From NCBI RefSeq assembly GCF_900112365.1, contig NZ_FOLQ01000006.1, forward strand, positions 248,001-312,000: a stretch of DNA of 64,000 bases, given 5' to 3'. Under the pieces are notes generated by a model. The model made no database searches, was not told the DNA's origin, and saw nothing but the letters and a program-made list of their open reading frames with translations. Shown here one piece after another: positions 1 through 9,362 of this stretch. The number at the start of each line of letters is the position of its first letter. The stretch's first letter is position 1. The translations under genes were made by a program, and so were the position numbers. This stretch comes from Spirosoma endophyticum (GTDB taxonomy: Bacteria; Bacteroidota; Bacteroidia; Cytophagales; Spirosomataceae).

Positions 1-2
1 TT

Positions 3-641
3 TTTCCGCAATATGCGTCAGCCTCAACTGGCTCAGTATATGCGAAAGTGATGGATATTGTTAAAGATTGGAACGTAATTCCAGCCATTCGGTTTGTCAA
101 CCGTTTTCTGGAGCATCCGAAATTCATCGAAGGATTCGCACAGATTGCCCGCAAATACATGGCGGCTTATGATTACGATCACTTTCTGTTCAGCTACCAC
201 GGATTGCCCGAAAGACAGATTCGTAAAGGTGATGTAACGAAAACAGTCTGTCAGTTTGGTGATTGTTGCAATACGTTCAATGCGCTGAATCAACATTGCT
301 ATCGGGCACAATGCTTTGAAACGACGCGCCTGCTGGTCGAAGCTTTAGGCATTCCCGAAGGAAAATACACGACTTCGTTTCAATCGCGCCTTGGCAGCGA
401 CCCGTGGATTAAACCCTATACCGACGAGGTCATTAAGGAATTCCCGTCTAATGGCATTAAGAGCGTACTGGCATTTTCGCCTGCATTCGTCGCAGATTGT
501 CTGGAAACGACGATTGAAGTTGGCGTAGAATACAAAGAATTGTTTGAGCAGGCTGGCGGCAAACACTGGCAGTTGGTCGAAAGCCTAAACGACAGCCCGA
601 TCTGGATCGAAACACTGGTTGACCTGGTAAAGACGGCCTAG
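3..641 (+). CDS. hemH: Ferrochelatase, C-terminal part (5' end outside window)
   Basis: Ferrochelatase inserts Fe2+ into protoporphyrin IX, the last step of protohaem synthesis. The open frame runs in from the window edge, beginning FPQYASASTGS, which fits the family's PQYA(S/T)STGS segment, so the true start lies upstream. The catalytic-histidine motif SYHGLPERQ is present, followed by a Cys-containing stretch and the C-terminal half of the chelatase fold. About 212 residues are visible, against roughly 340 for the family. The GTG and ATG codons at 48 and 51 are internal, not starts. A strong terminator follows about 90 bases after the stop. The family assignment is firm; only the upstream part is unseen. 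Confidence 0.95.
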   Translation, partial: FPQYASASTGSVYAKVMDIVKDWNVIPAIRFVNRFLEHPKFIEGFAQIARKYMAAYDYDHFLFSYHGLPERQIRKGDVTKTVCQFGDCCNTFNALNQHCYRAQCFETTRLLVEALGIPEGKYTTSFQSRLGSDPWIKPYTDEVIKEFPSNGIKSVLAFSPAFVADCLETTIEVGVEYKELFEQAGGKHWQLVESLNDSPIWIETLVDLVKTA

Positions 642-730
642 TAGAGATCACTCTCTCATTAGGCAAATAACTGATAATTAGTAAGCTATCACTATGCAGT
701 GATTAATTAGAATTGCCCATTGAGTAATGA

Positions 731-777
731 AGAACTGGCTGGCGCGGATAGTGATTCGCGCCAGCCAGTTCTTTTTA
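731..777 (+). terminator. Rho-independent terminator after hemH
   Basis: A perfect 16-bp inverted repeat (731-746 with 757-772) encloses a 10-base loop and is followed by a T run. It ends the hemH transcript and insulates maeB. Confidence 0.9.
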
Positions 778-864
778 GTATAAATTGAGTGAGTAATTAC
801 CCTACGGTTATTAAGGAACTCTACCTAAATTGCCAGCGAAAAAATGTAATTACATCATCAATTT

Positions 865-3150
865 ATGCAACAAAAGATACGTCGTGAAGATGCCCTTGAA
901 TATCACGCGAAAGGGCGTCCGGGCAAACTCGAAGTTATTCCCACCAAAGATTACAGTACGCAGGCCGATTTATCACTGGCGTATTCGCCGGGCGTAGCTG
1001 AGCCTTGTTTAGCCATTGCTGCCAATCGCGAAGACGTTTATAAATATACAGCCAAGGGAAATCTGGTCGCCGTGATCAGTAATGGAACGGCCGTGCTGGG
1101 CCTGGGCGACATTGGCCCCGAAGCCAGCAAGCCCGTTATGGAAGGCAAAGGGTTACTGTTTAAGATTTACGCAGATATTGATGTATTTGACATTGAGTTA
1201 GATACCAAAAATGTCGATGAGTTTGTCAGAATGGTAAAAATTCTGCAGCCAACATTTGGGGGCGTAAATCTGGAAGACATCAAAGCACCAGAATGCTTCG
1301 AGATTGAGGAGCGGCTAAAAGCCGAACTGAATATTCCCATCATGCATGATGACCAGCACGGTACGGCCATCATCTCCGCGGCTGCCCTGCTGAACGCGCT
1401 CGAAATCGTTGGCAAGAACATTCAGGAAGCAAAGATTCTGATAAACGGCGCGGGGGCATCAGCCATTTCGTGTACGAAATTGTATGTGTCTCTAGGTGCC
1501 AACGTCGACAACGTAGTGATGTGCGACAGCAAGGGCGTTATCCGCGCGGATCGTACCGATCTTGATGAACGTAAATCCCTTTTCGCTACGTCCCGCGACC
1601 TGCACACGCTCGAAGAAGCATTCGTTGGTGCCGACGTATTTGTCGGTTTATCGAAAGGTAATACGGTGAGCCAGGACATGGTACGTTCGATGGCTGAAAA
1701 TCCGATCGTGTTTGCGATGGCCAACCCCACGCCCGAAATCAGCTACGAAGACGCCATTGCAGCCCGCCCCGATATTATTATGGCAACGGGTCGATCTGAC
1801 TACCCAAATCAGGTCAACAACGTACTGGGTTTCCCCTACATTTTTCGGGGAGCGCTCGACGTGCGCGCTACCGAAATCAATGAAGCCATGAAGCTGGCGG
1901 CCGTAAAAGCCCTGGCCGATATGGCGAAGAAACCCGTTCCTGATCTGGTCAACATGGCGTACGGAACAGATAACCTAATGTTTGGGCGTGGCTACATCAT
2001 TCCTAAACCCGTTGATCCTCGTTTGCTAGTCTCGGTGGCTCCAGCCGTGGCAAAAGCCGCGATGGAATCGGGCGTAGCGAAGCAGCCAATCACCGACTGG
2101 GACGCCTACGAAAGTCAGCTGGCCCGGCGGTTGGGACAGGACACGCGAATCTCACGGGTGATTAATAATAAGGCCCGAACGAATCCAAAACGGGTCGTTT
2201 TTGCCGACGCCGAAAACTTGAAAGTACTTAAGGCGGCCCAGCAAGTAAAAGATGAGGGGATTGCGCAGCCCATTTTGCTGGGTGAAATAGCCATGATTCA
2301 AGACATGATCACCCAGAATAATCTGGATCTTGCGGATGTCGCTATCATCGATCCGCGTTCGGCGGAGCAGCATGCACTTGTCGATCAGTTTGGCGATTTA
2401 TTTTATAAAAACCGACATCGCAAAGGCGTGAGTGCTATCGAAGCCCGAAAACGAATGCTTCAGCGCAATTACTTTGGCGCTATGATGGTTGAAACCGGTC
2501 AGGCCGACGCGCTGATTTCAGGGTTGACGCAGAACTATCCCGACACCATCCGGCCTGCGTTGCAGGTTATTGGTAAAGAGCCGGGCGTGCAGAAAGTGGC
2601 GGGGATGTACATTTTGCTGACCAACCGGGGCCCGCTATTCTTCTCCGACACAACGGTCAACATGAATCCTACGGCCGAAGAGATTGTCGAGATTACGGAA
2701 CTGACGGCACGAACGGTTGAGCGCTTCAATATCAAACCGCGCATCGCTCTGGTGACCTATTCCAATTTTGGCAGCGCTAAAGGGGAAGACGCTGATAAAA
2801 TGCAGCAGGCCACTGAGATCCTACAAAAGAAACATCCTGAGATGGTCGTAGATGGCTCGATGCAGGCACACTTAGCCTTCAATGTGGACTTACTACGCCA
2901 GAATTATCCGCTTAGCAAGTTGGTAGACGAAGGCGCTAACACGCTCATTTTCCCGAATCTGTCAGCGGCTAATATCGCGTACAACCTGATGCGGGAAGCC
3001 GCCGGACCACGTTCGGTGGGTTTCGACGCGATTGGCCCAATTTTATTAGGTATGCGCAAGCCTGTTTACGTACTACAACTTGGCTCATCAGAACGGGAAA
3101 TTGTCAATATGGTGGCCATTGCCGTGGTCGAAGCGCAGGGAGTGAGTTAG
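865..3150 (+). CDS. maeB: NADP-dependent malic enzyme with phosphotransacetylase-like C-terminal domain
   Basis: It catalyses oxidative decarboxylation of malate to pyruvate with NADP, feeding gluconeogenesis and NADPH supply. The 761 residues match the long MaeB type. An N-terminal malic domain (about 1-160; [13 protein letters not shown], then an [14 protein letters not shown] segment) is followed by a Rossmann NAD(P) domain (about 165-400; [10 protein letters not shown]). A phosphate acetyl/butyryl-transferase-like domain (about 430-755) in this family is regulatory and usually catalytically inactive. The ATG is preceded by an AT-rich leader without a clear Shine-Dalgarno sequence. The gene is monocistronic, lying between two strong terminators. 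Confidence 0.96.
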   Translation: MQQKIRREDALEYHAKGRPGKLEVIPTKDYSTQADLSLAYSPGVAEPCLAIAANREDVYKYTAKGNLVAVISNGTAVLGLGDIGPEASKPVMEGKGLLFKIYADIDVFDIELDTKNVDEFVRMVKILQPTFGGVNLEDIKAPECFEIEERLKAELNIPIMHDDQHGTAIISAAALLNALEIVGKNIQEAKILINGAGASAISCTKLYVSLGANVDNVVMCDSKGVIRADRTDLDERKSLFATSRDLHTLEEAFVGADVFVGLSKGNTVSQDMVRSMAENPIVFAMANPTPEISYEDAIAARPDIIMATGRSDYPNQVNNVLGFPYIFRGALDVRATEINEAMKLAAVKALADMAKKPVPDLVNMAYGTDNLMFGRGYIIPKPVDPRLLVSVAPAVAKAAMESGVAKQPITDWDAYESQLARRLGQDTRISRVINNKARTNPKRVVFADAENLKVLKAAQQVKDEGIAQPILLGEIAMIQDMITQNNLDLADVAIIDPRSAEQHALVDQFGDLFYKNRHRKGVSAIEARKRMLQRNYFGAMMVETGQADALISGLTQNYPDTIRPALQVIGKEPGVQKVAGMYILLTNRGPLFFSDTTVNMNPTAEEIVEITELTARTVERFNIKPRIALVTYSNFGSAKGEDADKMQQATEILQKKHPEMVVDGSMQAHLAFNVDLLRQNYPLSKLVDEGANTLIFPNLSAANIAYNLMREAAGPRSVGFDAIGPILLGMRKPVYVLQLGSSEREIVNMVAIAVVEAQGVS

Positions 3151-3202
3151 GTGAGAGTTACAACGTAGGGAGGCTGGTTACGGACCAGATAAAATCACGA
3201 AT

Positions 3203-3260
3203 AAAAAGGGCGTTCAGATTGAGAACCATTTTATGAGTTCTCAATCTGAACGCCCTTTTT
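3203..3260 (+). terminator. Rho-independent terminator after maeB
   Basis: A perfect stem of about 22 bp (3203-3224 with 3239-3260) has A-rich and T-rich ends flanking a GGGCG/CGCCC core, so it could work in both directions. It lies 52 bases after the maeB stop. Confidence 0.92.
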
Positions 3261-3461
3261 ATTAGAAAAATTGTAGCAGAATTACAGATAATACTACTTG
3301 AAACAGTATTCATTTATTCATTTCAACAAGCCTAATTACTAGACAGTTATCTAAAAAAGTTACCATTAAATAAATCAGTAAAAATACCTATTCATCACCA
3401 GTAAATAATTTCTCACATTTACGAGCTATTCAAAAATCATTTACTAAAAAATTTTATTACC
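3261..3461. other. AT-rich intergenic region upstream of the DUF1059 gene
   Basis: About 200 AT-rich bases lie between the maeB terminator and the next gene. I see only a weak 6-bp stem (AATACT/AGTATT) and no convincing TAnnTTTG promoter box, repeat or RNA gene. The promoter of the DUF1059-DsrE pair is expected here but is not resolved. Confidence 0.4.
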
Positions 3462-3632
3462 ATGAAAGAACTACACTGCAAAGACCTGGGTTTCGACTGC
3501 CCTGCTGTTGTTAAAGCTGAAAGCGAATCTGACGTGTTACAAATAGCCGCCCAACATGCCCAAGAGGTTCATCAGGTAACGGTCACACCAGAGATGGCCG
3601 AGCAGATAAAGCCTCTGATTCACGACGTATAA
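3462..3632 (+). CDS. DUF1059 family small protein
   Basis: A 56-residue protein beginning MKELHCKDLGFDCPAVVKAE. It fits the DUF1059 pattern of a CKDLG motif, a second Cys (here Cys13) and a C-terminal helical half. The biochemical role of DUF1059 is not known, and the paired cysteines suggest metal or thiol chemistry. ATG is the only sensible start, in an A-rich leader. The next gene, a DsrE-like protein, begins 17 bases after the stop, so the two probably form an operon. That fits a sulfur or redox-related role, which is inference only. Confidence 0.8.
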   Translation: MKELHCKDLGFDCPAVVKAESESDVLQIAAQHAQEVHQVTVTPEMAEQIKPLIHDV

Positions 3633-3649
3633 CAGCCTGGCAACGTAGT

Positions 3650-4117
3650 ATGACAAGCAAAAGACATTTACTGATCGTTCTCGGGTACTTCTTCATGGGT
3701 GTTACAACTTACGCACAGACATCCACAACCACTGTTTCTACTGCGAACGCGAAAAAGATGAAATTCCTTATCCACATTACGTGTGGCCCGGAAAATGCCA
3801 CAAAAGCGGCTTTAGGTTTTCTGGTAGCAAAAACGGCTCTCGATGAAGGACATACTGTCTCACTTTTTCTGGCGGGCGATGCTGTTACCTTGCTCAAAGA
3901 CACCGAAATGGATAAAGTAGTGGGGTTGGGGACAGGCAAACTGAGGGAACATTATGAGGCCATTGCCAAGGCAGGCGGTAAGTTCTATTTATCAGGCATG
4001 TCTTCGAAAGCGCGTAACATAACAGATGCTGACATTACGGGGAAGCCTGCCGAATTCGCCATGCCTACCGTATTAGTCAGGCTCGCTACCGATAGTGACC
4101 GGATGTTTACGTACTGA
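3650..4117 (+). CDS. Secreted DsrE-family protein
   Basis: A 155-residue protein with a Sec signal peptide (about 1-23, ending in TTYAQ) and one DsrE/DsrF-like domain. The domain shows KFLIHITCGPENATKAALGF, a GHTVSLFLAGDAV strand-turn and the C-terminal DRMFTY ending typical of the family. DsrE proteins are small alpha/beta sulfur-relay or redox proteins; this exported type is common in Bacteroidetes and its substrate is unknown. A single conserved-looking Cys lies in the HITCGPE loop. It is encoded 17 bases after the DUF1059 gene. Its stop codon is followed in the same frame by the remains of another gene. Confidence 0.85.
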   Translation: MTSKRHLLIVLGYFFMGVTTYAQTSTTTVSTANAKKMKFLIHITCGPENATKAALGFLVAKTALDEGHTVSLFLAGDAVTLLKDTEMDKVVGLGTGKLREHYEAIAKAGGKFYLSGMSSKARNITDADITGKPAEFAMPTVLVRLATDSDRMFTY

Positions 4118-4135
4118 TTTTTCACAGGACTATAG

Positions 4136-4525
4136 TTTCTGCTTGCCTCAATAAGCGCGCCAAGTATAAGTCAAACCGTCTACACCACTGCCAAGCAGAA
4201 TGAGAGCGTCTGGGTGATTTCGTATCCAGTTAAAGCGAACAAGTGTGCTCAATACGAGCGCATTATCCATGAAATTTTCTGGCTTGGTGCTAAGAATTTA
4301 TCGGCGGCAAAGCAGAATATATCTAAACAAACACGCGTCATGCACCCCACCAAGCTAGTAGCTGATAGCTCATACGCCTAGCTGTTTAGCGCTGATTACG
4401 GCATTGAATCATTTCTGACGAAAGAGTATGGGCCCCAAAAAGGCAACGAATAGTTTAAGTTATTCAAGGACTCAATCATAGAAAAGAATTACAAAGACTA
4501 TCGGGTAATTCAGTCGAAAGATTAA
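4136..4525 (+). pseudogene. Decayed gene for a small secreted protein, two in-frame TAG codons
   Basis: One continuous frame reads FLLASISAPSISQTVYTT (signal-peptide-like), then a body including WVISYPVKANKCAQYERI, KQTRVMHPTKLVAD and KDYRVIQSKD before TAA at 4523. It is broken by TAG at 4379-4381 (after DSSYA) and TAG at 4451-4453 (after QKGNE), and has no start codon before the upstream stop at 4133. Both nonsense codons are one base from Tyr codons. Pattern and length recall small exported dimeric alpha/beta-barrel proteins of Bacteroidetes, but I do not recognise the family firmly. It lies directly after the DsrE gene and may once have been the third gene of that operon. Confidence 0.7.
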
Positions 4526-4574
4526 CGTAAGAAATAGCTTTCACCTAACGTACCGCCAAAATTCAACTACAAAT

Positions 4575-5855
4575 CTACCTACGCATCAGGGATGATCGGC
4601 GGGAGTCGAGTTTGAGGAAGATAAACAGGAGAATCGAAAATGACCAGAGCGATGAACCCCCGTAGCTAAAAAACGGCAACGGAATACCAATAACAGGCAT
4701 CAGGCCGATGGTCATACCGATATTGATCATGAGGTGGAAAAATATAATTCCCGCCACGCAGTAGCCATACACCCGCGCAAATTTAGTACGTTGCTTCTCG
4801 GCCAGAATGACAATGCGGGTAAGCAGTCCGACAAAGAGAGCAATGATCACGAAACTACCCAGAAAGCCGTGTTCTTCACCGATGGTGCAGAAGATAAAGT
4901 CGGTACTTTGCTCGGGCACGAAGTCGAGTTTGGTTTGTGTTCCTTCCAGAAACCCTTTCCCGTATAACCGTCCCGAGCCGATCGCAATTTTAGCCTGCGT
5001 TACGTTCCAGCCAACACCCAACGGATCAATAGTTGGGTCAACGAGTACTTTGATACGGTTGCGCTGGTGTTTTTGTAGGACATCGTTCACAAAAAAATCG
5101 ACTCCCGCCACATACACCATCATAACAATGGCAACGATCCCCATCGATAACAGGTTGTTTATCGTGCGATTGTACCGGGGCATAAGCAGGATAACGATAC
5201 CGATAAGAACAACGATGCCAATGAAGATATACAGCTTGGAAAATATTAACGCCAGGATTAATAAAGCGACGGCCGCAATGCCGATGGCCGGAATCCAGCC
5301 GGGCAATCCTTCGCGATAAAGCATGATTACAAACGAGGCAAATACCAGCGTAGAGCCCGTTTCGTTGGAAGCCAGAATCAGAATACAGGGCAGCACAATG
5401 ATGGCTCCAATGTAGAGCAGGTCCTTTTGCTTATTCAGACTAACGCCCGGTATGTCCAGATACTTGGCTAAAGCCAGGGCCGTAGCCATTTTTGCGAACT
5501 CTGCCGGCTGAAGCTGAAAACCGCCAAACTTAATCCACGACCGCGATCCATTGATGTTTGCACCCGCCACCAAAACGAGTAGCAGCATGGCAATCATAAC
5601 ACCGTAGAAGACGAAAGCGAACGTATCGAAAAATGTATGATTGACGACAAGAATACAGATAATCAGAATGACTGTCGTGCCAATCCACATCAACTGCTTC
5701 CCGGCATTGGTCGACATATCGAAGAGGCTGGTTTGGTCCTCAGGACTATACACAGCCGCGTAGACATTCAGCCAGCCTATTGTTACACAGCCGAGGTATA
5801 ATAAAAGCGTGAGCCAGTCGATTGGTTGCGCAAAAGGATCGTTACGGCGCGCCAT
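4575..5855 (-). CDS. rodA: Rod shape-determining protein RodA, SEDS peptidoglycan polymerase
   Basis: A SEDS-family glycosyltransferase that polymerises glycan strands from lipid II for lateral wall growth, working with its cognate class B PBP. The 426 residues contain about ten membrane segments. The SEDS signatures are present: GSRSWIKFGGFQLQPAEFAK (about 104-123) with the expected Trp, Lys and Glu, and the C-terminal GIPLPFFSYGGSS motif. It lies 33 bases downstream of the PBP2 gene on the same strand, the usual mrdA-rodA order. No mreB, mreC or mreD is in the window. Confidence 0.95.
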   Translation of the reverse strand: MARRNDPFAQPIDWLTLLLYLGCVTIGWLNVYAAVYSPEDQTSLFDMSTNAGKQLMWIGTTVILIICILVVNHTFFDTFAFVFYGVMIAMLLLVLVAGANINGSRSWIKFGGFQLQPAEFAKMATALALAKYLDIPGVSLNKQKDLLYIGAIIVLPCILILASNETGSTLVFASFVIMLYREGLPGWIPAIGIAAVALLILALIFSKLYIFIGIVVLIGIVILLMPRYNRTINNLLSMGIVAIVMMVYVAGVDFFVNDVLQKHQRNRIKVLVDPTIDPLGVGWNVTQAKIAIGSGRLYGKGFLEGTQTKLDFVPEQSTDFIFCTIGEEHGFLGSFVIIALFVGLLTRIVILAEKQRTKFARVYGYCVAGIIFFHLMINIGMTIGLMPVIGIPLPFFSYGGSSLWSFSILLFIFLKLDSRRSSLMRR

Positions 5856-5888
5856 TGTTACTAGATGTCAAAATCGGATAAACGAAGA

Positions 5889-7868
5889 TTAAATACCACC
5901 CGCACCCGCCATTGGCGTGCTCTGGCGCTGGTTGGCGGTCATAAGTGGTTTAGGCGCAATTGCCTTGGGCGTTGGTATTCTTGTGGTATCGAGGTACCGG
6001 GTTGTATCTTTTTTCATCGGCACGGCTTTTCGAGGGGCTGGTACGCCAGCAATTGGAGGCAGATAGCTGGCCGCCATAAGCCGGGCTGCTAAATGCTTGG
6101 AATCCGTTTTCCCTTTGATAAAACGCTCGGCAACCAAAGCAGCAATCGGTGCGGCCACATCGCCCCCCCAACCAGCATTTTCAACGAATGCGACGACGGC
6201 AATTTTGGGGTCGTTCATGGGCGCGAAGCCAACAAAAATGGAGTGATCAAACTTATGCCCGTATTTGGCATTCTGCGACGTACCGGTTTTACCGCACATG
6301 TCAATGCCATAAATATTAGCCGATTTCGCGCTACCACTTAGTACGGCCCGACGCATTCCGTCGATAACTGGCAGGAAATATTGACGCTCAACGCCCGTGT
6401 CGTGACGTTCCAGGTATTCTGCCGGTACATTCTCCCCTGGCTTACCGAAGCCTTTTATGTAATGAGGTGTGATGAACCACCCCCGATTGGCAATGGAAGC
6501 CGCCAGATTGACTAATTTCAACGGACTGATCAGCAGCTCACCCTCGCCGATACTAAGCGACGAAACATAGGAAAATTTCCAGCGATTCGCTCCGTGATAC
6601 ATTTTGTCGTAATACGGTACGTCGGGCAGATTACCGCGTAGTTCACTCGGCAGATCGACGCCAAGCCGCTGCCCAATACCAAATTTTTCAACCCGCTCAT
6701 GCCACTTTGCCAATCCCACCGCCGATGCCTTGAATGTATTTTTTTCGGCGTTGTTGTAGAGCATTTTCCGAAATACCTGATAGAAATACGGGTTGCAGGA
6801 ATTACCAATCGCCCCACGCAGATCATTCCCCCCCCGGCAGTGGCACCGCATGGGCGAACCTGCGTGGCCGTATACTGTCTGCGGCAGCAACGTACCATCC
6901 TGTTGCGCGACCAGGGCCTGAATCAATTTAAAGGTCGAGCCGGGCCGATAGCTCGCCATGATAGGCCGGTTAATAAGTGGCTTGTAAGGATTTTTGATCA
7001 GCTCCCGATAATTTTTCGAGAAGACCCGGGTCGATAGCAGACTCGGATCGTACGTTGGCGCTGACACGGATGCCAGGATTTCGCCTGTGGAAGGATCAAC
7101 GGCCACAATGGCACCTACTTTGTGCTGCATCAGGCTATCCGCAAATCGTTGCAGGTCAGAGTCGATGCCCGTAATCAGGTTTTTACCAGCAACGGCCAAC
7201 GTATCGAAAGCACCATCTTTCCACGATCCCTTATTGACACCGTGTACGTTCTGCATGATGAATTTGACGCCCCGCCGACCCCGCAATTGTTCTTCGTATT
7301 GCTCTTCCAGCCCGTTTTGCCCAATATAGTCGCCCTGCCGGTAGTAAGGATACTCCTGCTCATCGAGCTTCTTGCGGCTGATTTCGCTAATGTAACCCAG
7401 TGCATTCGCAAGCGTATGGCCCGGATAAGACCGCACCGAACTGATCATTGGCTTAAAACCCCGAAAGTCTACCAGTGCATCCTGAATCCGGGCAAAATCC
7501 TCTTTCGATAGTCGGCGCATGAACAACGATGGCTTCACTAACGAATAGTTTTTAGCCAGTCCCATGATGCTATCAAAGTCGGATTTGGTCAGATTCATTA
7601 ACTGACAGAACGCCAGCGTATCCGAAATTCGGGCCTGTTTGGGCGTTACGTACAAGTCGTAAACAGGCGTATTGTCAACAAGAAGTTTATTGTTTCGGTC
7701 ATATATCTGACCTCGATAGGGTATTTCGATTACCCGCTTAATCGAGTTCTTCGATGCTCCTAATGAATAGGTATCATCGAGGACCTGCAAATAGAACAAT
7801 CGGGCCAGATATAAAAGGCCAACTATGCAGAAAACTCCGATAATGACCCACTTACGATTCTCTAACAT
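5889..7868 (-). CDS. mrdA: Penicillin-binding protein 2, elongation transpeptidase
   Basis: Class B PBP that cross-links peptidoglycan during elongation, as partner of RodA. The 659 residues start with a short cytoplasmic stretch and one TM helix (about 7-27), then the PBP dimerisation/pedestal domain. The transpeptidase carries SxxK at Ser311 (STFK), SxN as SCN in GNSCNPYF, and KTGTS. The C-terminus ends in a low-complexity Pro/Thr/Lys tail. A possible promoter -7 box on the minus strand (TAACTTTG, 7907-7914) lies about 39 bases before the ATG, but no clear -33 box was found. rodA follows after 33 bases. Confidence 0.95.
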   Translation of the reverse strand: MLENRKWVIIGVFCIVGLLYLARLFYLQVLDDTYSLGASKNSIKRVIEIPYRGQIYDRNNKLLVDNTPVYDLYVTPKQARISDTLAFCQLMNLTKSDFDSIMGLAKNYSLVKPSLFMRRLSKEDFARIQDALVDFRGFKPMISSVRSYPGHTLANALGYISEISRKKLDEQEYPYYRQGDYIGQNGLEEQYEEQLRGRRGVKFIMQNVHGVNKGSWKDGAFDTLAVAGKNLITGIDSDLQRFADSLMQHKVGAIVAVDPSTGEILASVSAPTYDPSLLSTRVFSKNYRELIKNPYKPLINRPIMASYRPGSTFKLIQALVAQQDGTLLPQTVYGHAGSPMRCHCRGGNDLRGAIGNSCNPYFYQVFRKMLYNNAEKNTFKASAVGLAKWHERVEKFGIGQRLGVDLPSELRGNLPDVPYYDKMYHGANRWKFSYVSSLSIGEGELLISPLKLVNLAASIANRGWFITPHYIKGFGKPGENVPAEYLERHDTGVERQYFLPVIDGMRRAVLSGSAKSANIYGIDMCGKTGTSQNAKYGHKFDHSIFVGFAPMNDPKIAVVAFVENAGWGGDVAAPIAALVAERFIKGKTDSKHLAARLMAASYLPPIAGVPAPRKAVPMKKDTTRYLDTTRIPTPKAIAPKPLMTANQRQSTPMAGAGGI

Positions 7869-7943
7869 GAGAATAAATTCCTTAAATTCAAGCGATGTAC
7901 TCTCTACAAAGTTAGTCTAATAACGATGAACTAACGTAGTAGT

Positions 7944-8030
7944 GATGAATTATGAATGATAAATTATGGATGATAGTTCGTATCTGTTTTATCCTATTTT
8001 TTGTGTATCATTTATCATTCATAGTTCATC
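7944..8030. repeat. Intergenic palindrome with word-repeat arms (GATGAATTATGAATGATAAAT type)
   Basis: Arms of 21 bases (7944-7964 and 8010-8030) match at 20 positions, and the single mismatch is a T.G wobble. The loop is about 45 bases. Each arm is itself a degenerate repetition of ATGAAT/ATGATAA words. It lies between the SMP-30-like gene and mrdA, both leftward, and has no clear U-tract for a terminator. Confidence 0.7.
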
Positions 8031-8038
8031 CTTAAATA

Positions 8039-9067
8039 TCACCATCCTTTAGCCGTTGTCCTGATTCGACAGAGATACATGTCGGCGGTAATATAAAGCG
8101 TGGAGCCATCATCGCCCCAGGCACAGTTGGCCGTTGAATTACCAATTTTAATATGGCCCAGAAATTCCCCGGCGGCCGATAAGACCAGTAAGCCATTGGC
8201 ACCAGTTACCCACAAATTACCGTCGCGGTCGGTCTTCATGCCATCAAAACCACCTTCAAATCCCTGCTTTTTCATCGCATCAGGTCCAAAAACGATACGT
8301 CCCTTTCCAACTGATCCGTCAGCCTGCAAGGGATAGACCATCAAAACCGGATTCTTAGGGTCTGATTGAGCGACGTAGAGTAGTTTCTCATCGGGCGAGA
8401 GGGCTACGCCATTGGGTCGAGTCAGGTCACTCACGACGATCGACACTTGGCCTGGGACTCCGTTACGTTCGGGAGCAATACGGTATACGCCATAACCGTC
8501 TGTTTCGCGATCCGGGTCATTTTCACCTTTACGCATCCCATACGGTGGATCGGTGAAGTAGTAGCTGCCGTTCGAGTGGGCCACTACGTCGTTGGGGCTA
8601 CAAAACCGCTTGCCATTGTAGTTATCGGCCAGGGTTCGCTTGCCACCGCTGCCGTCCAGGGGCATGGCTGTTACGCGCTTGTCGCCATGTTCACAGGAAA
8701 TAAGCCGCCCCTTCGTGTCGATCGTCAGGCCATTGGAGCCTCGCTCCCCCCCGTACTCGCCCAGGCCAGTGTAGCCCGATGGTGTCAAAAACGGCTTGGC
8801 GCCTTCTTTTTCCGTCCATTTGAAAATTGTGTTTTCCGGTACGTCGGAGAAAAGCAGGTAATTTCCCTTCCTGATCCAGATCGGCCCTTCAGACCAGGTA
8901 AATCCGCTGGCCAGAACCTCTATTTTGGCTTCTTTGGGAATAAGTTTGTCCAGTCGCGGGTCGACCCGAATCACCTGCCCAATGGTCGGATAATTCGTCG
9001 TTTGGGCTATGGCTGACGTAAGCGTTATACCTAGCCAACCAGCCAGCAAAATAGATTTCGTTTTCAT
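8039..9067 (-). CDS. Exported SMP-30/gluconolactonase-family beta-propeller protein
   Basis: A 342-residue protein with a Sec signal peptide (about 1-21, ending SAIAQ). The body is the six-bladed propeller of the SMP-30/gluconolactonase/LRE family. It shows GFTWSEGPIWI near the N-terminus (a metal-binding Glu is expected there), CSPNDVVAHSNGSYYFTDPPYG in the middle (Asn and Asp ligands) and LTRPNGVALSPDEKLLYV. Relatives hydrolyse sugar lactones with a divalent metal, but the substrate here is unknown. It is a single gene facing leftward. I see no Bacteroidetes-type promoter box upstream. Confidence 0.88.
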   Translation of the reverse strand: MKTKSILLAGWLGITLTSAIAQTTNYPTIGQVIRVDPRLDKLIPKEAKIEVLASGFTWSEGPIWIRKGNYLLFSDVPENTIFKWTEKEGAKPFLTPSGYTGLGEYGGERGSNGLTIDTKGRLISCEHGDKRVTAMPLDGSGGKRTLADNYNGKRFCSPNDVVAHSNGSYYFTDPPYGMRKGENDPDRETDGYGVYRIAPERNGVPGQVSIVVSDLTRPNGVALSPDEKLLYVAQSDPKNPVLMVYPLQADGSVGKGRIVFGPDAMKKQGFEGGFDGMKTDRDGNLWVTGANGLLVLSAAGEFLGHIKIGNSTANCAWGDDGSTLYITADMYLCRIRTTAKGW

Positions 9068-9263
9068 GGGTTTGGATTTGCGGGTTTAACCAGCATTTAG
9101 GAACAAAAAGTAAGATCCTCAGGAATTTACCTTAGCCATATCACGAAACCTGACCTACCGCTCCAAAAGTGAACCTGGACATTACATTCAGGGTAAATTA
9201 TATTCGTGTTGGTTTATGCGCTACGTCCAGACATCAGCCTTCACTAATCAAAAAGAGCGTACT

Positions 9264-9362
9264 ATGATCGTTAAAATGGCTGAGGGAAACCTCAAAACTA
9301 AATTTGGAGAGTAACATTAAATACTCTTTTACAACGGGCAAAAAGAATCGTTTGCCTTAATT
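9264..9362 (+). pseudogene. N-terminal fragment of the GTP cyclohydrolase II homologue, separated by two TAA codons
   Basis: In the same frame as the downstream gene, ATG at 9264 begins MIVKMAEGNLKTKFGE, then TAA (9312-9314), CAT and TAA (9318-9320), then ILFYNGQKESFALI running into the next entry. RibA-type enzymes begin with just such a segment (LxTxFGEF...LY..G...ALxxGD). The fragment therefore belongs to the ribA-like gene, with two sense codons turned into stops. Confidence 0.75.

Noticed and set aside
4807..5319. Open frame of 170 codons opposite rodA
   Set aside because: Antisense to conserved SEDS motifs; composition is that of reversed membrane-protein codons.
8447..9016. Open frame of 189 codons on the plus strand opposite the SMP-30-like gene
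   Set aside because: The opposite strand encodes a complete beta-propeller with signal peptide; this frame has no motif.
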